Shown piece after piece: positions 51,125 to 63,968 of a stretch of DNA of 64,000 nucleotides. The notes beneath the pieces are model-generated. The model did not search any database, was not told the origin of the DNA, and saw only the letters and a list, made by a program, of their open reading frames with translations. How positions within the stretch are numbered: position 1 is the stretch's first letter; each line of letters starts with the position of its first letter. The position numbers and the translations under genes were made by a program. The DNA is from Montifringilla adamsi (taxonomy: Eukaryota > Chordata > Aves > Passeriformes > Passeridae). The stretch spans positions 3,524,813 through 3,588,812 of the forward strand of contig JAGGNK010010892.1 in assembly GCA_017590115.1 (NCBI GenBank), given 5' to 3'.

Positions 51125-54100
51125 AAGAAAAAAAAATTATAATAATAGTAGCTGATGGCCTGCTTGACAGTGCTTAATGACCTTGGTGAGTCAGCCCTAA
51201 GTGATGCAAACACACATGAAATGGCTCCTGGGGAAGGAATGAATTCAGGGGTTTCAGCTTAGAATTCAGCTCCATGGCCCCTACACCCTCCTGCCACCTC
51301 CAAACCCACTCTGCTCACACTGAAGCCCCAGAGTGAAAGAATCAAGACTAAGGGATCATCCTGGACTGGCCTTTCCAACATCCTGGATATTCTGGCAATG
51401 AGGTGTACAGGCAGATCCTGCCACTCCTGAGTATGTTTTCTGAGTTGTCTCAAGCTGGTGCCAATAAAAGTTTAATTTCAGATCATCTCTGTGCCTTGGT
51501 CCCATCAAAGTTTCTTTGCTCTTTATTATTCTTTCTACAGTATCGGGCTGAGGTAAACTTTGAATATTCATGTGGAGGAATCATTTTCACCTGCTGTTCC
51601 TTAATTTATTTTTAACAGCCTAACTCAAATGCTCTGACTAGACTCTGCCCTTTATATAAAATATAAATGCATGTGCCACTAGACATGTAGATATAAAGAA
51701 TGAAGGATGACTGAGTAAAATCAGTGTTTGAGATAAGTCAGACCATAAAAATTCTACAGATGTCAGGGTTTGTTTATCTGACATTTCTTCAACTGGTATT
51801 TGCTCTTTTGCTCAATATATATCTGAACAAGGTAATCAGAAAATACATAATTTCACGTAAAGTTCCTTAATTTATATCGCAATTCAGGATTCTTCCCTCT
51901 TCTCATAGTCTCTCATTACTTCAACCTAAGAAAAAAATGTTTTCATGGGAACAAAAAAGTTGGAAGGATTCCTGAATACCAGTCACACCTCTTTGAGAGA
52001 TAATTAAAGTGTAAAAAACCCCTTCTAGTAATTCTTTAAAGTAAAGCACGAACCAGCCACCCTGACTTCAATCTACTCATGCACAAGCAGAAAATACATT
52101 TTAACAACCTGCACATTCTGTATTACTTATAAAAATCCCCTAAGGACTGGCAATGGGAAAGTATTTGCGTCTTTTTGTAGATATTCACATGTGCAGACAC
52201 TTTGGAAATGGGATGGATATTAAAAGACCAGGGGTCTAAAGCTAGCAAATGGTTTAGGTTTCCCTACAAATCATGTCAATCCCTCAGCATCCAGAAAACA
52301 CCTCTTAAAAGTGAGTCTTTAACTCTGTGTCAAACAACAATAACAAAAAAAAAAAGATTTAGAAATTAGGAAAATTTTATGCATGAATATACACATATAT
52401 ACTTGCATGAGGTGATAAGCATTCATTTTCTATAAATCCCTGAAATTTATGTCTCTGCAGATGAATTGTACAGATAAATTAGGTCAACAAAAGAATGGTT
52501 ATCTGAAAATACTCAGCTTCTGAAACAGCAAGGTAATCCCAAGCCTCATTCCAAGATGCATCCAAAGGAAAGAAAAACAAAAGTAAATGCAGATATTTAC
52601 CCTGCTGAAGTTTGCATTACACCAAGCACTCAACTGCAGAGCCCACCAAACTCAGAATGTGGTTGAGATGAGGCAAAAACATTTCACAAAACTGCAATAA
52701 TGCAGCTGAAAATGACAATTCACCACCATGGTAATTTTATACCACTTCTATTTTTTTTTTTATTACAATTATTTGCCTTAAATCAGTCATGTTATAGAGT
52801 GAATTAGCAATTAGAGGGTGTTTGGTTAATGGATGTCAGATGTTCTGACTGTACCTGTGAATTAGGAAAAACCTGATCCTCACCTCACCAAGACACTTGC
52901 CCAAAGCTGGGTAGGGAAGATTTCCTGCAGTTTTTAACTTCCTTTCTTATCCTGTCCACATTTGCCTTTTCCTTTCCTACCCCAACCTCTAAGTGTTAGA
53001 AGCTTCTCATAACCAGCTTCTAATTCTGCTCAAAACTTTGCTGTAAATGCTGTAAAGCTCCATCACACACACAGTTTGAAAGAGTCTCTGATTGAATAAC
53101 CAGCCTGTGAACCACAGAGGAATTTGGTTACAAAGCAGGAAGGTAAAATTCATAGTGCAGACCCCACTACACCAAATTTTTCCCAAGAACCATCTGTTCT
53201 CAGGCTGACAGTCCTAAACCAGGTCTCAAATACTCATGTCCTGAGGTGTCCCTGCAAGTCTAGAGGTAGACATCTGGTGGCTGTCTAGATCTGTAAGTAG
53301 AGGGAGAATAAGTAAGTAAAAACTATTTAAATTTTAGTTTCAGAGGGAGAAACCAAACTGAAATTAAATCAACAAATAGAAGCTGGCCCTGGAAAGCTTT
53401 GTATTCTCTCCAGTTTTCTTCTCTTGGTTTCAATCTCCTTTTTTTCTGAATACTGAGGCTATATAATTTGAAAATGTGTTCCTGTTGCCTCACTGATTTC
53501 TTCCACAGCAGAAGCTATTGAAATCTTCTTTTCTAGGATGAGATTTTGTATTGTTGTTTTTAAAGGGCAATGGTCCTACTGTCCTCTTTGTATAACTCCT
53601 TCTGCCTTTTAGCTCTGTGAGTATTCAGTATCAAAAGGCCTGTAGCTATTCCTGGGACCTGTCTAACATCACCTTTTTCATAATGTTTTCTTCCAAAAGA
53701 TAAGGAAAATTTATAATTCATGTACAATGGTAGTGCTGATATTTGAAACTGGACAAATGCCTCCATTTCTGTATTCTTGGAATGATAGCTTCCAAATAAT
53801 ACAAGAAAATATCTGAAAAGTACTAACTTTGCACTTGGCTAGCGGAATAAAAGCTGCTAATACATATCTCAGCTTCAATTATACAAAGATACCCACCAAA
53901 GCAAGATAGAAACAGAACAGCCCAATTTGAATACTTAGGAGGTCAGATATTGGTGTAAACTATGTACCCTGAAATAACATTTTCTATGTGACCTAAGAAC
54001 TCGGGGAAAAAAAAAAAGGAAATTCTTAAGAAGCTTAAACAGCAAAACAGCTGCCACAGATCTACTGAAATGAGTCTTGAACCCACAAAAGGAAAATTGC

Positions 54101-54310
54101 AGTCTCTGAGATTTCACGGTGCAAGTGCTGTATTTTTATTTCAGCCTGGTTGAACCATTAATTACATTCGGAACGTTCACATCAAAGTCAAGGACTGAAC
54201 AGTGTTTTTTAATACCTCATCACCCACTGATGCTTTGCTACCTTTCATTACTCTGATGGGCTGCAGCAAACACTCAGCAGCCAGGAGCCTTTCTGGAATC
54301 CTTGGGATGC

Positions 54311-54738
54311 AAAAGTCTGGAGGGGTCTGGAGCTCGAGTCCTGTGAGGAATGGCTGAGGGAGCTGAGAAAGGGGCTCAGCCTGGAGAAAAGGAGGCTCAG
54401 GAGGAACTTCTTGCTCTGCACAACACCCTGACAGGAGGGGACAGCCAGGGGGGTCAGGCTCTGCTCCTGGGAACAGACAGGAGGAGAGGGAACAGCCTCA
54501 GGCTGGGCCAGGGAATGTTAAGATTGGATGTGAGGAAAAATTCTCCACAGAAAGGATGGTCAGGTGTTGGAACAGGCTGCCCAGGGAACTTTTAGAATCA
54601 CAGTCAATGGAGGGATTTAAAACACATGTAGGTGTAGAGCACCTGGGGACATGGTTTAACAGGGGGCTTGGCAGTGCTGGGCCAACACTTGGACTCGATC
54701 TTAAAGGGCTTCCCAACCTAAATGATTTGATGATTCTA
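54311..54738 (+). mobile_element. CR1 LINE 3' fragment, plus strand
   Basis: Recognised from GAGGAATGGCTGAGGGAGCT, CAGCCTGGAGAAAAGGAGGC, GGTCAGGTGTTGGAACAGGC and the terminal CTTCCCAACCTAAATGATTT. It has normal CR1 order, about 430 bp, 5' truncated. Confidence 0.92.
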
Positions 54739-55776
54739 GTAGCCTGATTGAAACAAACTCTCCAGTGATCCTTCAGTGGAATCTGCGTTCTCAGTCCTTT
54801 GTTGAGCAAACAATATCCAGAGACTGCTCTTCCTGCCATTAGAATTTCACAGAAACGCTGACTTTTAAGGCCAGTTTTGCTCATTCCTTATTGAGTGTCA
54901 TGGAGCTCATTTTGTTCTTGGCCCTCCTCTCTCTCAAGGTGAGGCACAGAAGAGAAAAGATGGTTTAGATTATCAATAACAATTGCTAGAGCTCTGTAAC
55001 CCTCCACCAGGGGAAGAACAGAGAGGAAAGGAAGCTGTGGGGGGACGCTGGGGTTTGAACACAGCGCTCAAATCGAGCAGTGAAGTTAAACACAGACAAT
55101 CAGCTGCTGCCCCAGGGTTAAGTACCTGCTGCAGGAGCCTAATTGCAAGAAATTGCTGCTGTCAGTAAAGACACGACAGCGAGTGGAGATGTCCCTCCTC
55201 ATATGGGGCCCTGTGCCCGTGTCCCCTGACCCTCTGGAGAGCAGCAGGCAGAGTTTATTAGCAGTGCACTGATTAAATTCTGTTTCCCAGCAGCAGGTTA
55301 CAGAGACTGAGAATGCACAAAGGGAAGAAAAAGGAGCATGCCATGAGCAGCAGCTTTGTGTGAATCCTGAACTGATACTTTCAGCTACAAAAAGAGAAAG
55401 AAAACAGGTTTAACTATGAATTCTGTCTTCCCCTCTGCACACCCACACTGAGGTCATCACCCCAACCAGCACAGGCCATCCAGAATCTGGGCACCCCAGT
55501 AAAGTCCCCAGCCCTTCCTCTAAGCAGACTGGAAGGAGATAAGGAGAAAATTGGGTGCACTGGTAGATGGTAATGCCACCAAAACCTGTGCTCTCCCAAC
55601 TGCCAGCACAGTGCAGCCTCTCTCTGTAGCCCAGGAAAAATTTAAATTAATTTTTATTTACAAAACATAAATTTGGCAGCATCACAGAGTGGTGGAGAAG
55701 TGCACAAAATATCTCACTCCCACAATAAATTGAAACAGTGGCCATTTTTCAAGCAACAGCCACAAAATTCATAATT

Positions 55777-55893
55777 ACAGAATCTTTGAAAGGCTTGGTT
55801 TGGCAGGGACCTTGGTTCCAACACTCCTGCCACGAGCAGGGACACCTTCCTCTGGAGCAGGGTGCTGCAAGCCCCACCCAGCCTGGCCTGGAA
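55777..55893 (-). mobile_element. CR1 3' fragment, minus strand
   Basis: Starts ACAGAATCTTTGAAAGGCTT and continues with GGCAGGGACCTTGGTTCCAA, GACACCTTCCTCTGGAGCAG and CCCACCCAGCCTGGCCTGG. Degenerate copy. Confidence 0.85.
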
Positions 55894-58213
55894 CCAGCAG
55901 TTAGAAGGTTTCCTTTGTGTTTTTCAAAGACAGTGTTCTTGGTCTACGGATGGAAAACCAAACTGAAATGTGTCCAACAATGATTTTATTCAGGGAGTTA
56001 GATAAAAGCTGAAGCCTTCTCTCTCTCCCTTTTATTCCCTATCCCTCATCTTCCTCTCTTAATTTCCACAGGATGAAACAAGTCTAGGGAAGCACGCTTA
56101 CTATAAAAAAATGCAACAAAGCAAAGAGAGCAAAAATAATCCAGAGATTTACCTTAAATGCAAAATGCTGCTTATCTCATCAAAGAGATCCTGCCAGAGG
56201 AACTGTCCCACAAACACCTTCCACAGCCTTGTCCCAGGCACAGACATCTCTGAGTGATGGACAACTCTGTCCATCCCTCGAGTGCAACATGTCCTTCTGT
56301 GACAGCTCCTCTGCTGAGCCTCGCAGCCCTCAGCTGCTGCCCATCACATTTCAATGCCTCTGAGCCAAAATGTGCGATAAATACTTTTCAGACATGACAG
56401 TTGAAAGCACTGATTAAACAGAGATCACCAGTCTTGCAGTACTGTGAAAGTGTTTTGGCTTTGCCCTTCTCTGAGGAAGGAAAATCTCCCTAATATTTGG
56501 ATCTAAATTTGCTTTCTTTTAGGCCACTTCAGATATCATCACTGGTCCAAAGGCAGTGCAGACAGAGCTGAAAGTAGGCAATTATACAGAAAGGGGTGTT
56601 CTGAAAGACTTGGAACAGAGAAAGGAGAATAAAGGAGTGAGACTGACACAAAGAAATCACCAGAGAACAAACAACCTGTTTGTGAGGCCTTCAATCACTA
56701 CAGCCCAAACCATGCACAAAGAAATAGGTGTCATTACAGCTGATAAACTAAACCAGGCTATTTTAGAGCATCTCTGAGCAATAAAGAAAAAGGAATGCTG
56801 CCACACTATTATAAAATAAATAGGAAATATGTTATATAATGGAGTATGTGGTTAGGTAAGCCAGGGACTGAGCTCTCTCCACAACTAACATTATCATTTT
56901 AATTCAGTTAAATGCGAATCCTCTTCAGTTTTTTTATTGATCTGGTTTTGTTTCAGTTACAAATTTTAGTTGAAAGACACCCAAGATTTGAAAATATCTA
57001 TAACAAAGGAAAATATTTTCTCCATACAAATATACATCCCATAAAACATCCTCTAATCTCAGACTTCCACTTTGCTAAACAGAACCAAACAAAACATTTA
57101 AAACAACCCCAATGCCCTCAAATGGATCCCAGATCCACCTGGACCCTCCATTTGTTACAAAATATGCCTGTCACACTCCCAGACCAAATCCAGGGGCTGG
57201 CCAAGGGCACAGGGAAAGCAGAGGCTGTGCAGAGCAGGACCTGAGCTGCCAGCACAGCCTTCCCAGCACTGCTACAGCCAGAGCTGAGCTGCCAAAGCTC
57301 CACTTGTAAACAACTTCAAGATAATGAAGCACTGCTTTTTAAAAAAGGTTTATTAGCATCTATTTAAAGGAAATTTTTTTTCATTATATTATGAAATGGC
57401 AAAATGAGAGCTTGCTTTCTTTTATACCCCAAACCTGTTGTGCCCTAACACGCTTAAAAAATAACAATTTAAAAGAACAATAAAGGGTAATTACTGATTT
57501 TATTAAAAATATCTATCATGGATACACATAGCACTGGCATTCCAGGGCTGGGAACAAAATTTACATTACTGAGCATTTTGATGATTAAATACAGCAGCTT
57601 AATTAAATATGCTAATGAAAGTGAGATTAGAAAGCAGGTAAACTACTGGTTTTTTGCCAACCAAAAGTAAAAAATCAGATTTTACAAATTTATTTCATTA
57701 TGCATCAATAAAATATTTATTTTAATTGTTTGTTATACTAACACATACATGCATTTATTTTTATTATCTCTTCCTCTGTGTGCTTTGCTGTTATCCTCAA
57801 ATGGACTTAGTGGAGGAGACTCAGAGAAACACAGAAGCTAGATCCTGACAAAACATAAATTATCTCTATAAAATAAATAAGATAATCAAAATAGTGAGTA
57901 AAAGAGAGGCTTTCTCTACACAGGCTGTTCAATTATTCTGAGCAGCAGAAAAAAGCATTCTTCTTTAATTCTTGTTTAATGTTTTCTCTCATTTGTAACT
58001 GTGGGTTCTTTAAATGTCTGTGCAACCTGCAAGAGAAATTCTCAGTATTCCTTCAGAATCATGTTCTTCAACAACAAATATATTTTAAAAAATATTAAAA
58101 TATTCCCCGTTCTGCTTGTTGATCTGGCAGAAGGAGCTTCTAAAGTTGATGAAACAGTGGCTTTGAGAGCACTACTGGAAGAGTAGTCCCAAATTGTCCT
58201 AAACCTCTTGAGC

Positions 58214-58430
58214 TCTTGACAGCGCATCCAGGGAGGTGATGCAGCCCTGGGGGCACCTCTGGGGGCTGTGTCCAGCTCTGGCTCCTCAGCACAGCAGGGC
58301 CAGGAGCTCCTGGAGCTGGGGAAGGGCCTGGAGCAGCTCAGTGCCCAGGGAAGGCTGAGGGAGCTGGGGCTGCTCAGCCTGGAGAGGAGCCCAGCTGAGA
58401 GGGGCCTCAGCCCCGGCTGGAGGAGTCCCT
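58214..58430 (+). mobile_element. CR1 LINE fragment, plus strand, 5' part of a copy split by a minisatellite
   Basis: The CR1 motifs run CTCTGGGGGCTGTGTCCAGC, GCCAGGAGCTCCTGGAGCTG and CTCAGCCTGGAGAGGAGCCC, then end in CCCCGGCTGGAGGAGTCCCT where the CCCTGTCTGTCC repeat begins. The probable 3' end of the same copy lies at 58745-58905. Confidence 0.85.
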
Positions 58431-58435
58431 GGGTG

Positions 58436-58622
58436 ACCCTGTCCCTGTCTGTCCTTGCCAATCCCTGGCTGTCCCTGTCCATCCCTGTGTGTCCCTGTGT
58501 GTCCTGGGTGTCCCAGTCTGTCCCTGTGTCCCCTGTCTGTCCCTGTCCATCCCAGTCTGTCCTTGTCTGTCCCACTCTGTCCCTGTCTGTCCCTGTGTCC
58601 CCCAGTCTGTCCCTGTGTGCAG
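58436..58622. repeat. CCCTGTCTGTCC-type minisatellite
   Basis: About 185 bp of imperfect CCCTGTCTGTCC, CCCTGTGTGTCC and related units. It gives long pseudo-ORFs on both strands rich in Ser, Val, Pro, Asp and Arg that are repeat artefacts. Confidence 0.92.
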
Positions 58623-58744
58623 AGGTCAGGGCAGGCCCAGCTCTGCCCCAGGCCCAGCCATGGCCCCAGAGCCCCGGGCAGGGTCTGACCCAGCAATTCC
58701 CCTGCCCAGAGGCAGAGCTGCTGCCCTGGGCAGTGCCAGCCCTG

Positions 58745-58905
58745 AGCAGAGCTAGAGAGCCTCTGGGCTCTCCTCCCTGGGGACATTCCAGAGCCACATG
58801 GACACAGCCCTGTGCCCTGTGCCCTGGGATGGCCCTGCCTGAGCAGGGAGCTGGCACCAGATGACCCCACCGTGGTCGCTTCCCACCTGACCCATCCTGG
58901 GATTT
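58745..58905 (+). mobile_element. CR1 3' end after the minisatellite
   Basis: GACATTCCAGAGCCACATGG, GGGATGGCCCTGCCTGAGCA and the tail CTTCCCACCTGACCCATCCT match the end of a passerine CR1 subfamily. It is in the same orientation as 58214-58430. Confidence 0.85.
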
Positions 58906-59916
58906 ATTAAGGAATGCATATAAAAGGTTCAGAAGAATAAATCGTAACAGATTTAAAAAAAAAATATCCAAAATTACTGGAAAGCACTGCAGAGAAAAGG
59001 AATACAAAGGATGAAAAATTCCTCTGTACATCACAGACAAGGTAGGAAAACTCTCCTGCCTAACACCAGCCTGCGTTCTCACTATGTCTAATGGAAGCCC
59101 TAGCCCTTGGCTTTCATTGTTCTTCCCAAAAGAACACAAAAATAAAAAGACAGTGCCGCGCTTTCAACACTCAATTAAGATTTAGGATGTCACTCAAAGG
59201 GAGCAGAAAGCTGTTTTTGTCTGGTGATACTCGGTGAGCAGATCTGCCTCAATCATTGTTTATGTTCCCAATCACGGCACACTATCTGTATTAAAGAGAA
59301 CAAGACACTGAATGGAAACCTCACAGCCTGGGGAAGTGTGAGGTAGCAGTGTGCTCATCAAAATAAATTCTCCTATGAGAGCAGTTTATTGATTTGTGTA
59401 TTTGACTCTCTTTGGGATTATTGTTCAATTACTTTTATCCTCTGAGATGAAAGCAGCTGAATGTAACATCAAAAGCAGATAAAAAGTCGCATGTTTCAAA
59501 TTTTCTTTCAAATCTCCATAACATCCATTACAGATACGATTTTCAAGAGGGTCCTCTGAGAGCAACAGCAAAAGGTAACTCCATCAGACATACAGCTCTC
59601 ATCTGTATTTCCCCTAATTATTCTGGCTGAAGCATATTCCCTGTAAAACACATTATTTACCCTTGAGAAGCGACAGTCTGCAGAAACTGTCTCCTCTTTA
59701 TCAGGTGAGCTGCTTGCTAATTTCTGATATGATTAGTGGTTTATCACCACTTCAAATTGCAAACACACAATTTCCACCTCTAGCCCTGTTGAGGTTAAAA
59801 CATGGTGGTGGTAGTGGTAGGGAAGAGACAGTTAAAGTCTCATTTTGTTGGTTTGCATTTTTCTTGGTTGGTTGAGTTAATACCTCACTACAGATTTTTC
59901 ATGCTCTGCTTGCAAG

Positions 59917-60090
59917 AAAAAAACCAAAAAACAAAAACAAACAAACAAACAAAAACCCCAAAACCAAAAACAAAGAACCAAACCAAACAAACAAACAAAA
60001 AAACCCCATAACAAAACAAAACAAAAAAAACCAAAAAAAAAACCAAAAACAAACAAAAAAACCCAAAACCAAAAAAACCCCAAATATATT
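59917..60090. repeat. A-rich (CAAA)n tract
   Basis: About 170 bp of A with scattered C, including ACAAACAAACAAACAAAAAC and AACAAAACAAAACAAAAAAA. It is simple-sequence; ORFs over it on the minus strand (Phe, Gly, Trp-rich) are artefacts. Confidence 0.92.
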
Positions 60091-60759
60091 TTCTATTGTC
60101 AACCCTCTGTTTTCACTCTGGGACATGGACTCACATCATTTTAGTTTGCTGCACATCACAAGTAGTGCAGCACCTGGAATCAGGCTCTTGCTCCCCTTTT
60201 GAGAGGCAGGTGTAGCCAGCAGTTGCCTGGTGCTCCTCTCATTCACAAGGTGAGCTTTGCTGTTCAGTCATCAGGCAAAACCGGCCTCAGTTCCTCAAAC
60301 ATGAAAAGGCACACTACTGTAAGCTTAGAACCCCAGCAGGGTATTTTTATAATGTATAAACTACAAAATTTATAAATTATGTAAGTGTACAAATGATAAA
60401 CTGGGATAATGGTTCCTGTGCTCTGTGTGGCAGGGACATTCAGAGCACAGTTCAGCACAGCCCTCAGTCTAAAAACTCATCAGAGCTGACCTCAGTCACA
60501 GCCACAGCCCCACTACCAGCATGAACATGAGCTTTATTAAAGCTCAACATGAAGTAAAGCGATGAATTTAAATACATAATTGCACTCCCAGTTTGTATTT
60601 TTGACCAGCTGCTGTTTACTCAGCTCTAAGAGGAACTGTCCTGACAGGAACAGGTCAGGGGGGCAATCCAGCTACTCTCTGCACTCTGAGGGCAGCCCTG
60701 CACTCTTCCTGCACAGATGGGAGCAAGGCTGGGCTTTGAACTCACAAGGTTAGCCAGAG

Positions 60760-60803
60760 AGGGGACCAGAAAGCCACTCTGAGATGGGACCAGAAAGCCA
60801 CCA
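60760..60803. repeat. Short tandem duplication
   Basis: GGGACCAGAAAGCCAC occurs twice, 23 bp apart, separated by TCTGAGAT. Confidence 0.85.
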
Positions 60804-62467
60804 GACAGAGATGGAGCACAGGAGTTCCAGCCCATTGCAGTTGGATCTTTATTGCATTTGAGCCATTCATCTGCTCTGGAACTACTTTTGTCTTTTGTCA
60901 CAGAGTGTTGTAAAAATCTTTGCAAAGCTGTTGCCAGCCAGCCTGTAAAGCACATTGGTTTTCTTTCAGTGATGCAATTACAAGGAGAAGGCAGTCATGA
61001 ATATTAGTGAACTTTGAAATATTGTTTCTAGGGGCAATAGATTTTACCCAAAGGCATATTAGTGCTCCACCTCAACATTACAAAAAATCACTTTAAAACT
61101 TACAGCAACACATTTCAAGTCCATTACCATGTGTTTTCAAATGTCATGCCTCAAATGTGACAGTCAAATTTCTGAATCAATCAGCCAAATGGAATTATTT
61201 CACTCAGAAATTATGTGAAGAGAAAGTAGCAAAAAGCAGTAAAAATGTAGAATAACTTTATGCTGTAACTTAAGCAACTGAACAGGCTTCTTGGTGAAAT
61301 AAAGAGCAACACACTCTGTGTGTCTGCTTTACAGGATGATGAACTGCTGAACACACTGGGGATTTTTTCTGTAGTAGAACAAGGTTTGGGGTTTTAATTT
61401 GTGATCTGTCCCACAAGTAGTGCCCGGGATATTTGCAGGGAGCAGCAGGTGTCTGGGCACAGCTCACTAGCTGGGTACCACCACACACAAGGGGCATATC
61501 CAGCATGTGCCAGCTGCAGTGTGTCTGCAGGCTTAGCCTACATCTCCATTTGTGCTGTTCTGTTCTTCCTCAGCTACACTTTCCAATATCTTCATGAATC
61601 CATATGGAAAACAGGCCAAGCCCAGCTACTCCAGTTAGAAATTCTGCTCTGGAGCATCCTTCCAAGGAAGTTGGAGCATCCTTGTACACCATTTGAACTC
61701 ACATCAATGGCACAGCATATTCTGCCCTCTGCGCTGAAGAAAATTAGAGCTTTGGAACCCTTTTTGTCCTGCTAACATCACAGCATCCCAACAAGGCATA
61801 TTTAACATATTTAACATAGTCACAAAATGTATGGCACTGCTGGCTTTCAGGCACAAGAGTGAATGAATTCAGGAAATCACACTGGCCTTCATCTCTGCTT
61901 GGGTGTTCATGTTCATGCCTTCTGTTTGTTTTACCTCCAGCACTTCCAGACAGGAAAGATTTTTTTTCTTGTGCCACAGAGTAGTTGTGGTACTGTTCAT
62001 GTGGAAGACAGTCAGTGTATAGGATCAATCAGGATCAAGAATCATAAATTTTATTTCTTTCCCCAATGCTCTCACAGTTTCATCTGTGTGAGAGGTAATT
62101 AATCCACACCAACCAGTGCTGGTGAAGCACCTTGTCCAAAAGCAAACATGATATAATCCAGTGATCAGATGCTGGGGGAAAATGGCTGATGGAAGGAGAA
62201 GGAGCTGTCTACCATTATTTTCTTATTTCCACTGGAAAATGGAGGCCGAATAACATCCAGTAAAGTATAAAAATACACTCTTGTATTTCCAAATGCCAGC
62301 AAAAAATAATCTTCTAAGTGTAGCTAAAAAAAAAGTCTCTTTAGTTTTCAAAGTCAACCTAAGTAGTCGTATGAAAAGATTTTGTGTAATAATGGGTGGC
62401 AATATGAGGCAATGAGACTTGATAGTGTCAGAGAGAGTTTCCAATTGCATGAATTGACATGCAAATG

Positions 62468-62502
62468 TAAAAAAAAAAAAAACCAAAAAACAAAAAAACC
62501 TC
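62468..62502. repeat. A-rich tract
   Basis: A14 followed by CCAAAAAACAAAAAAACC. Simple sequence with no other feature. Confidence 0.85.
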
Positions 62503-63469
62503 AAACAAACTGAGAAAACAGCTTGAAGTAGGTTCCAATTCATAGCAGGTGCATCAGGCACAGCTCAGACACTGAGTGAACTAAGTTCTGATGAACTTTT
62601 TTCTGGCTTCTTGTTCCACATTAGAACTCTCCATTTTTTATGTTTGCAGTGATTTGTGATGCTGCAGGGGAAAGCCAGAGGCTTCCATCCCCATATATAA
62701 CAGACAGGAAACCATGGGACCCACGATGTTAATTTTAAATGAGAACCAAAATTTATATATTTGGCTCAGAAGATGACCTTTGTCATTACACTGACACAGA
62801 AGAGACTTATGTTAAATAACCATGCTGAGCATCAACTAGTTGGAAATTAAAACAAAACAGAAAGAGTGGTTCTTTCTCATAGTGGGACTATGGTGGGATG
62901 TCAGAGTTTGATTTTCACACTTTGTACCCATGACTGTGCTGTCTGGGCATGATAAAGATGATCCCAGGAATGTGTATTTAATAGGAAGCCAACTGGGCAC
63001 ATTAGAGTTAATTAAGGAGTTAAAAATCTGAGAACAGTTCTAAGTTATAGATTACCCACAGAGCACAAATTTCTTTATACACTTCCATAGCAACTCCCAC
63101 ACAAGTTAATGTCATTATACAGGGAGCAGCATAAGGAGATTTCTGTACCAACTCAGAGCAGTTTAACTTCAATTTTTGTCAAAGGTATTACTGCAACAGG
63201 ACTTGTAGTTGGCTGGGATAAATTCATCAGAGTCAGTTTGAATAAGCCATGCCTTCAGAGGCTGCCTCATCAGAGGAATGTGTCCAAGCTCCAGAGAGCA
63301 AAGCAACAACCCTGGCACCATGCAGTGTCTCCCATCCTACTGAATTCCTTCAAACCATTGATGTTAGGGGCTACAGATCAATAAATAACTCAATAACACT
63401 GGGAGCACCCTAGTGCTGACCCCACAAACAAAGGGGACCCTGTGTCAGATGTGGTACAAGAAATGTTGC

Positions 63470-63594
63470 TGTAGAATCTTAGAATCACTGAATCATTAAG
63501 GTTGGAAAAGCCCTCTAAGATCATCGAGCCCAAGTGTTGACCCAGCACAGCCAAGCCCACCACTAAAACACGCCCCAGGTGCCACATCTAAGCT
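63470..63594 (-). mobile_element. CR1 3' fragment, minus strand
   Basis: Starts with the inverted CR1 tail CTTAGAATCACTGAATCATT, then AAGGTTGGAAAAGCCCTCTA and AAGATCATCGAGCCCAAGTG, and ends near CGCCCCAGGTGCCACATC. About 120 bp. Confidence 0.92.
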
Positions 63595-63914
63595 CAGGTT
63601 CATGCAGAATTCCAAGATTTAGATGGCCTGACATCCTAGCATTTAGTCTCAGAATGTGTGAAATCCTGTTTTACAAGCCCATGCATAAATATATCAATAA
63701 ACATTATTGTTTAATCCATTTATATCTAAAGCAAAGTGGCATGAAAATATAGCACTGGAACTGCAACAGACTTTGAGGATAATTTGGTGAAACTCCAAAG
63801 CCATGAAGAGTTTCCCCACTGTCAAAGCAAGCACACACCTGTATCAGTGTAATTTTACCCAATTGGAAGGAGGAATTATGCATTTGACTACATGATATTA
63901 GAAGGCTAATTAAT

Positions 63915-63968
63915 TACTTTATTATACTATATTATTCTATACTATATCACACTATATTACACTACATT
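63915..63968. repeat. TATTACACTATA-type low-complexity repeat
   Basis: An imperfect TATTATACTATA, TATTCTATACTATA, TATTACACTA series at the right end of the window. Confidence 0.8.

Noticed and set aside
58042..59139. 365-codon minus-strand ORF
   Set aside because: It runs through CR1 fragments and the CCCTGTCTGTCC minisatellite; its Asp, Arg, Thr, Gly-rich part is the translated repeat.
59877..60126. Phe/Gly/Trp-rich minus-strand ORFs
   Set aside because: Translation of the (CAAA)n tract.
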